From Diplonema papillatum (Eukaryota; Euglenozoa; Diplonemea; Diplonemida; Diplonemidae), in contig JAPJBO010000128.1 of assembly GCA_030068145.1 (NCBI GenBank), forward strand, positions 248,001 to 312,000: a stretch of 64,000 nucleotides of DNA, in the 5' to 3' direction. Position numbers and translations under genes: made by a program. This document shows positions 59,549 through 64,000 of the stretch, piece by piece; the first letter of the stretch is position 1; every line of letters begins with the position of its first letter. The notes under the pieces were generated by a model, which was given only the letters and a program-made list of their open reading frames with translations, searched no databases and had not been told where the DNA came from.

Positions 59549-62370
59549 ATGCACACAGATGTCCTCGAGCGCTACGCTGCAGATCAAGGGACCTCATTGC
59601 ACGCTGCACAGTTGCGGTACCTGGTCTCCGAGGTTGTCGGGTTCGAGGTGTCAGCAGCCGCTGCAATTCACGTGCTGCTAGCAATGGAAGTGAATGCGGA
59701 CAGGCAAGTCAGCCTCAGAGAGTTGCTCGCGTTCTGGCCGGGTATTCACGCTTTCATGATGAACATGAGAGAGACCGGGCAGCTACGGGCGTCGGTTACC
59801 CCTCCGACACTGATCTGTGAGTCCATGCCGACAGAGAGCACTTCTCTTCTTCAAGCATCGCCCGAGTACACAGAAGAAACTGACCCAGTTCCTGGCGAGG
59901 GTGGCAACCTCATGAGCCCACTCGAGCGAGCCGTGTTCCACGAAATTAACTTTGCGCGGACGCAGCCGGTTGCCTATGCGAAGTTTATCGAAGACGAGAT
60001 ACCCCACATCGACAGTAGTAACATCTTGCGCAGGCCTGGCGACATCCCGATACGGTGCAGCGAGGGACCGGCGGCGTGGCGTGAGGCCGCCGACGAATTG
60101 AGAGGCATCAAGCCTTTACCAGCAATTAAATCAGCACCCCTCGGTATGGGCTTGTAATCAACGATACGCAGGGTTCTGCCTCCGGGCAGGAACCAATCGA
60201 CCACAGCTTCATTTTCTGCCATGCTGCCAGTATGCAGACCGCTCCACTTGGGCACTTCGCCCGCGTCCTTTCTGCTACCGCGCCTTGAGTGCTCTCCAAG
60301 TTTTCCTAAAACCTGGGAGCTCTACTTATTTTGAGTCTTTCACACTTACTTTATGCCTCGTCCTCGCCTGCCATTATGCGGCTTTATGCTTTGCTCCACG
60401 CCAAAAACAAATGCCGCTATCAGGTCTCTATCTCGCTGCGAAAGACCACGTTCTTGATCAAGCAAAAGGCGCCGTGGGGCACGGCGGGACAGATGGTTCA
60501 CAGCCTTCGGACAGGTGCATGCGTTACGGTAGGTGGCAGGTGATGTGCGGTGAGAACTTATCGTACGGTATGAAAACAGGTACGCAAACTTACTAGTTTT
60601 TGTGTTAACAATGCATTGTTGGTACTAAAAATTAGTAGTTGGCAGCGTACTAAAAGCAACTCACCGAATCAGGCGAAAAGCCGCTAGTGCGCACAAACAA
60701 ATGTAGCGAAAGACAGCCCTTTGTTTATTGGTGATACAGCGTTCTATGCAGTCGGCTGCAGGAAGACATTTCCCCCACAACCGCCACACCCTGAAAGTTG
60801 CACAAGTTGCAGATCTACGACACCAACAGCCCGCGACATCCTCATCCGTTTAATAGTCGATGCCGGGGTGCGGAGCCGAAGCCATCGCCGCAACATATAC
60901 AACCCGAGGTGGGCCGTTTGCGGAACGGCAGTTGCCCAACACAACGCGTTCGGCTTGTCGTGCGCGCAGACATTTTCCGAAGGCTACCTAGACGGTGATG
61001 CGTCGGACAGAAAACTGCTCGATGCCTTGAAACGGGCTCGGAACGCGAACGCAACGGACTTGAGCAGTAAGCCGGCCGTATCCGATCGGGACTTGCATGC
61101 TGCGCTGATTCAGGGCGAACAGCATTCCAATGTTCAGGAAGCGCTAGGAACAGATGCAAGCCAGGTGCGCGTTCGGCTCTGTTGTGCTCATAAAGCCAGA
61201 AATACAGAATGCCTGAGTGAAGAGCTTCAAATACTGGACTTCCTTCTACCAAGTTTGCCTGCGGCAACCTGAACGTGCAAGGCGTGCCAGAGTTCTCGTT
61301 TCTTCCAGTCCACAGCAGTGGTCCAGCGATATGCATCGGGTCCGGAAGCTGAGCGATACGGCCCATGATTTCGCTTGGTCTTTTTGACATCTGTATTTCA
61401 AGCACCGGACTACAAAACTAAGCAGGTCAAGGTGTACGTGAAGAACGATTGCCGCCTATGCGCCGCGACGCAAGAGGCGTTCCGCAATGCGGGTTTGCCG
61501 TTCGCCGTGCGCGAGGCCCAGCGGGACCGGTCGTTCTTCGAGGCCATGGCGCGGTGTGGGTTCAAAGGCGGGCCCTTTTCGCTGCCCGTCGTCGTCGTCA
61601 ACAACCGCACCGCCCACTGGAACTTCGGCGACTGCGCCGGCCTCGCCGTCGCGGTCAGGGTCGAGCTGCAGCGGCGGGCGGGTGCACGGCAATCAGCCAA
61701 GCCGCCCGCTCCCACTGGCTGCGGGAGTCCGCCCGCGCTCCGTTCGGACCAGCGGATTAAGCTCTTCACCCTCAAAGGCTGCGGGCGCTGCGCCAGCATG
61801 CGGAAGCTGCTCTCCGCCGGAAGCGTGCCGTTCGAAGAGTTCGACGTGCACGACGACGAGTCGTACTTCCCGCACCTCGTGGACAGCGGGTTTCGCAGCG
61901 GGAGCATCGGGATGCCGCTGGTGGTGGCGGGGCCGCGGGCGTACTGGAGCATCGCGAACCAGCGGTCCTTCGTCGACCGGCTGCTGGGGCGGGCGAGCGA
62001 GGACCCGGCCGTCCTGCTGTCCGAGGCGCTCGAGCCCGGGTTCACGGCGGAGCTCCGGAATTTGGCCGGCGCCGCGCTTCGCGCGGCCGACGGCGACGGG
62101 TGCCTGTCGAAGGACGAGATCGCCGCGTTCCTGGAGGCCCTGTACCAGGCCGCCGGGCTGCCGACGCCGCCGGACGAGACGCAGCGGAGGGACATCGTCG
62201 AGCTGTTCAGGGAGCACGACGTCGATCGCAACGAGAGGCTCTCCGTCGCAGACCTCGCCGACTACCTCACCAGGTCCCGCTTTTCCGAGCTGATCGCGTC
62301 CAAGCAAGCCGCAGCAGGTGTTGGACGCCGCTCGAAGACCAGATCGCCCCGCGGGTGGCAAGGCGGGTAA
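59549..62370 (+). CDS. EF-hand/CAP/double glutaredoxin-like/EF-hand protein, four exons
   Basis: Exons 59549-60143, 60424-60579, 60830-61066 and 61403-62370. Each intron is GT-AG, all splits are in phase 1, and the joined frame of 652 codons has no stop before TAA at 62370. The N-terminal part has an EF-hand-like loop (EVNADRQVSLRE). The CAP domain runs from LERAVFHEINFARTQP through GHGGTDGSQ and CGENLSYG to HRRNIYNPRWAVCG, with His and Glu of the CAP cavity. Exon 4 holds two thioredoxin-fold glutaredoxin-like units, VKVYVKNDCRLCAATQEAF and IKLFTLKGCGRCASMRKLL, each with a CxxC. A C-terminal EF-hand pair (DGDGCLSKDE, HDVDRNERLSVADL) follows. No signal peptide is seen at this start, so an upstream exon is possible. 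Role unknown: calcium-responsive and thiol-redox parts are joined to a CAP module. Confidence 0.78.
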
Positions 62371-63490
62371 AGGCGGCGGGTATCCCTGCATTTCGGCAGT
62401 CGTGCGCGCTTCGCCCCACCGCCGCCTCAACGATCAACCGGAGGTTCAAAAATATTGACTGCTTGGAACACGAAACTGTCTCGGGCACTTGCGCTTTACA
62501 ATGTACTCGGCTGCACGTCATCGGATTGCTCAGGCGAACAATTAGACAGCACAGGTGGTTGACGAACACTCAGTCCCAGACAACATCTTCTCAACCAACG
62601 TACTGCACTCTTAGCAGAACCATACCGACGATTCTCGTCCGGGTGAGGCTCATCGTCGTCGGGATGCGTCCACCCGCCTTTTGTTGCACGGTGCCAGGCT
62701 CCGTTTACCAACGGGCCATCACGGCGACCTGCCTCTTTCTCCCTTTCCGCTCTTCCCGCTGGGTCCCAACGACGGCACATTTCTGCTCAAACCCATTCTT
62801 GTTTCTTCGCCGAGCATCGCCTTAGGCCCTTTGCTGGATTGCTAGCCTGGTTTGAGACACGGAGATTTGAGCACACCTCTTTTCCTTCGGTTGCCGCTCT
62901 TTCAAAGTCTCCGGCGAGTCCGCGTGTGGAGCCGCACCCGAGTCAGAACGCAGCCACATTTCCGGTGTGCGGGGGCCGGCCAGCCGCCACTCGGCGACAC
63001 CGCTTCTGAATGGGAGGCTTACTGAAACCGGAGACCTGAACCCGCCAATAAGGCTAGTGAGCCCGACGCTGCTGGATGCTGTCGCTACCTTTGCGCCCAG
63101 AAGAGGCGGGGTAGGTTCGTGTTCGGACAACTGTCGCCTACAACTAGAAACGTGGCTACAGCGACCCACCTGCCACCTGAGAACGAAGTGCCGTCTTCGT
63201 AACAGAAAGACTGATCGTCACCTACTGCGGCACTGCGCCACCGCGCTGGAGAAGTCCAGCAGTACGGAGCCTTCACAGCTCTTAGTTGTAAGACGATAGC
63301 TTGACGTTAGCAACGAACAGGCAAGGAATAAACATCAACCCAAGGTCCCCCCCCCTCCTAGCTAAGGCTCCCTAACCTCCAAGTGTCTTCTTTGCGACAA
63401 GAAGACAACACACCAGCAAACATATGCAAGAGGCAGAGTTCTGCTTTTCATCACGAATTAAGCTCCCGCGTCACCCCTTTCTCCGGACCA
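62371..63490. other. Intergenic, nothing recognised
   Basis: Open frames up to about 115 codons on both strands, without motifs or repeats. Confidence 0.45.
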
Positions 63491-63682
63491 ATGGCTGATT
63501 TCGTGGACGACCTGCCGCGGATGCTGCTCCTTCCCCTGTGCTTTTTGGTCTCGATTCTGGTGTGCGTTACTCCCAGCAACGCGCCCGCTTTCGGCTCGCG
63601 CAGGCGGCGGCGTTTCTGGGGCATGCTCAGCTCTGGACTCGACGCCCTGCTCCCGGCCGGCAGGCGACGCAGATTCGTTTGA
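63491..63682 (+). CDS. Short secreted basic peptide precursor candidate, 63 aa
   Basis: ATG start. Residues 10-27 are hydrophobic (MLLLPLCFLVSILVCVTP) and look like a signal peptide. The rest is SRRRRR, a 16-residue hydrophobic segment starting FWGML and ending LLPAG, and then RRRR and FV before TGA. Polybasic sites on both sides with Gly before the second is the layout of processed, amidated peptides. It could equally be the first exon of a larger gene or a chance ORF. No relatives are visible here. Confidence 0.4.
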   Translation: MADFVDDLPRMLLLPLCFLVSILVCVTPSNAPAFGSRRRRRFWGMLSSGLDALLPAGRRRRFV

Positions 63683-63711
63683 ACCAAAACCCTCGTGACT
63701 GAGCCGGTCCA

Positions 63712-63822
63712 CCTGCTGATAGACTGTGATCGGCGCAGAATGTTTGGGTTATAATGCAAAGAATCTGTGGCGATAGTCTGCTGATGATAGACTATGATCG
63801 GCGCAGAATGTTGGTTTACACA
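63712..63822. repeat. Short direct repeat
   Basis: GATCGGCGCAGAATGTTTGG and its near copy occur at about 63727 and 63796, each preceded by TGATAGACT. About 38 bp in two copies. Confidence 0.7.
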
Positions 63823-64000
63823 AAAGAATACCTGTAGCATTGGTCACAAGGTGGCTACCTCTTCGATCGTACCGTGTCGTGCTTTAGGCACTTGCACTCA
63901 TTCGAATCGAAGAACTGTGATATATAGAACAGTGATATACAGCAGTTGGCAGTTCGATGCGGTTCTAGAAGGGTAGCGGGAACCGGCTCAGTGAACGAAG

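Noticed and set aside
61487..62293. 268-codon Arg/Ser-rich ORF and minus-strand ORFs over 61410-62430
   Set aside because: Shadows of the GC-rich fourth exon of the CAP/glutaredoxin-like gene, which has recognisable domains in its own frame.

Overview
This is a eukaryotic nuclear window, almost certainly from a protist or alga. One gene near the right end has three GT-AG introns, two host genes look secreted, and the mobile elements are all of eukaryotic type. I cannot name the species. A repeat-rich alveolate or red alga would fit, but nothing in the window decides it. No rRNA, tRNA, CRISPR array or operon was recognised.

About 1-51,700 is a graveyard of nested transposable elements. The oldest readable layer on the left is V1 (minus strand, about 2,805-22,134), a tyrosine-recombinase (YR) retrotransposon with VIPER-like order gag, YR, RT/RNase H. 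Its RT gene is cut by seven short MITEs, by a Merlin-like element M1 (14,515-18,492, 8-bp target duplication) and by hAT1 (4,203-14,332, 8-bp duplication). hAT1 itself sits inside a MITE and is split by more MITEs and by a 5.2-kb non-autonomous element with GGCGGCGG termini and a palindromic satellite inside. A second nest at 22,100-27,700 holds a relative, V2 (24,614-27,034), with complete A1-ORF-B1-A2-B2 split direct repeats, inserted in hAT2, which is inserted in a MITE. A second YR retrotransposon class, D1 (34,854-42,491), has gag, RT/RNase H and YR with canonical YYDD. Its YR gene lies inside the repeat block, and an in-frame TGA separates gag from RT. Other tenants are Crypton-like N-terminal fragments (29,012-30,040 and near 45,100), a decayed Merlin-like transposase (31,571-32,566), a 2.2-kb element with about 410-bp inverted ends (43,438-45,620), a piggyBac element with TTAA duplications (45,642-47,680) and two more YR-retrotransposon remnants (48,880-51,680).

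A single MITE family, about 36 copies of about 212 bp, ties the left 50 kb together. Its ends are CATGCAGGGTC, and most intact copies are flanked by a matched 4-bp duplication of the form NTAN. An insertion therefore adds 216 bp, a multiple of three, and one frame through the element can stay open.

From about 52,300 the sequence changes to unique, gene-bearing DNA. It holds a 1,063-residue secreted cysteine-rich protein with a periplasmic-binding-like domain, a small SAM-dependent methyltransferase, a four-exon gene joining EF-hand-like, CAP, two glutaredoxin-like and further EF-hand segments, and a short ORF encoding a secreted basic peptide. Much of 55,580-57,540 and 62,371-63,490 has no gene I can support.

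The most unusual signal is that three separate copies of the V-type reverse transcriptase carry W-I-D-N where RTs normally have YxDD, with different synonymous codons in each copy. This suggests a lineage-wide, selected change of the catalytic motif.
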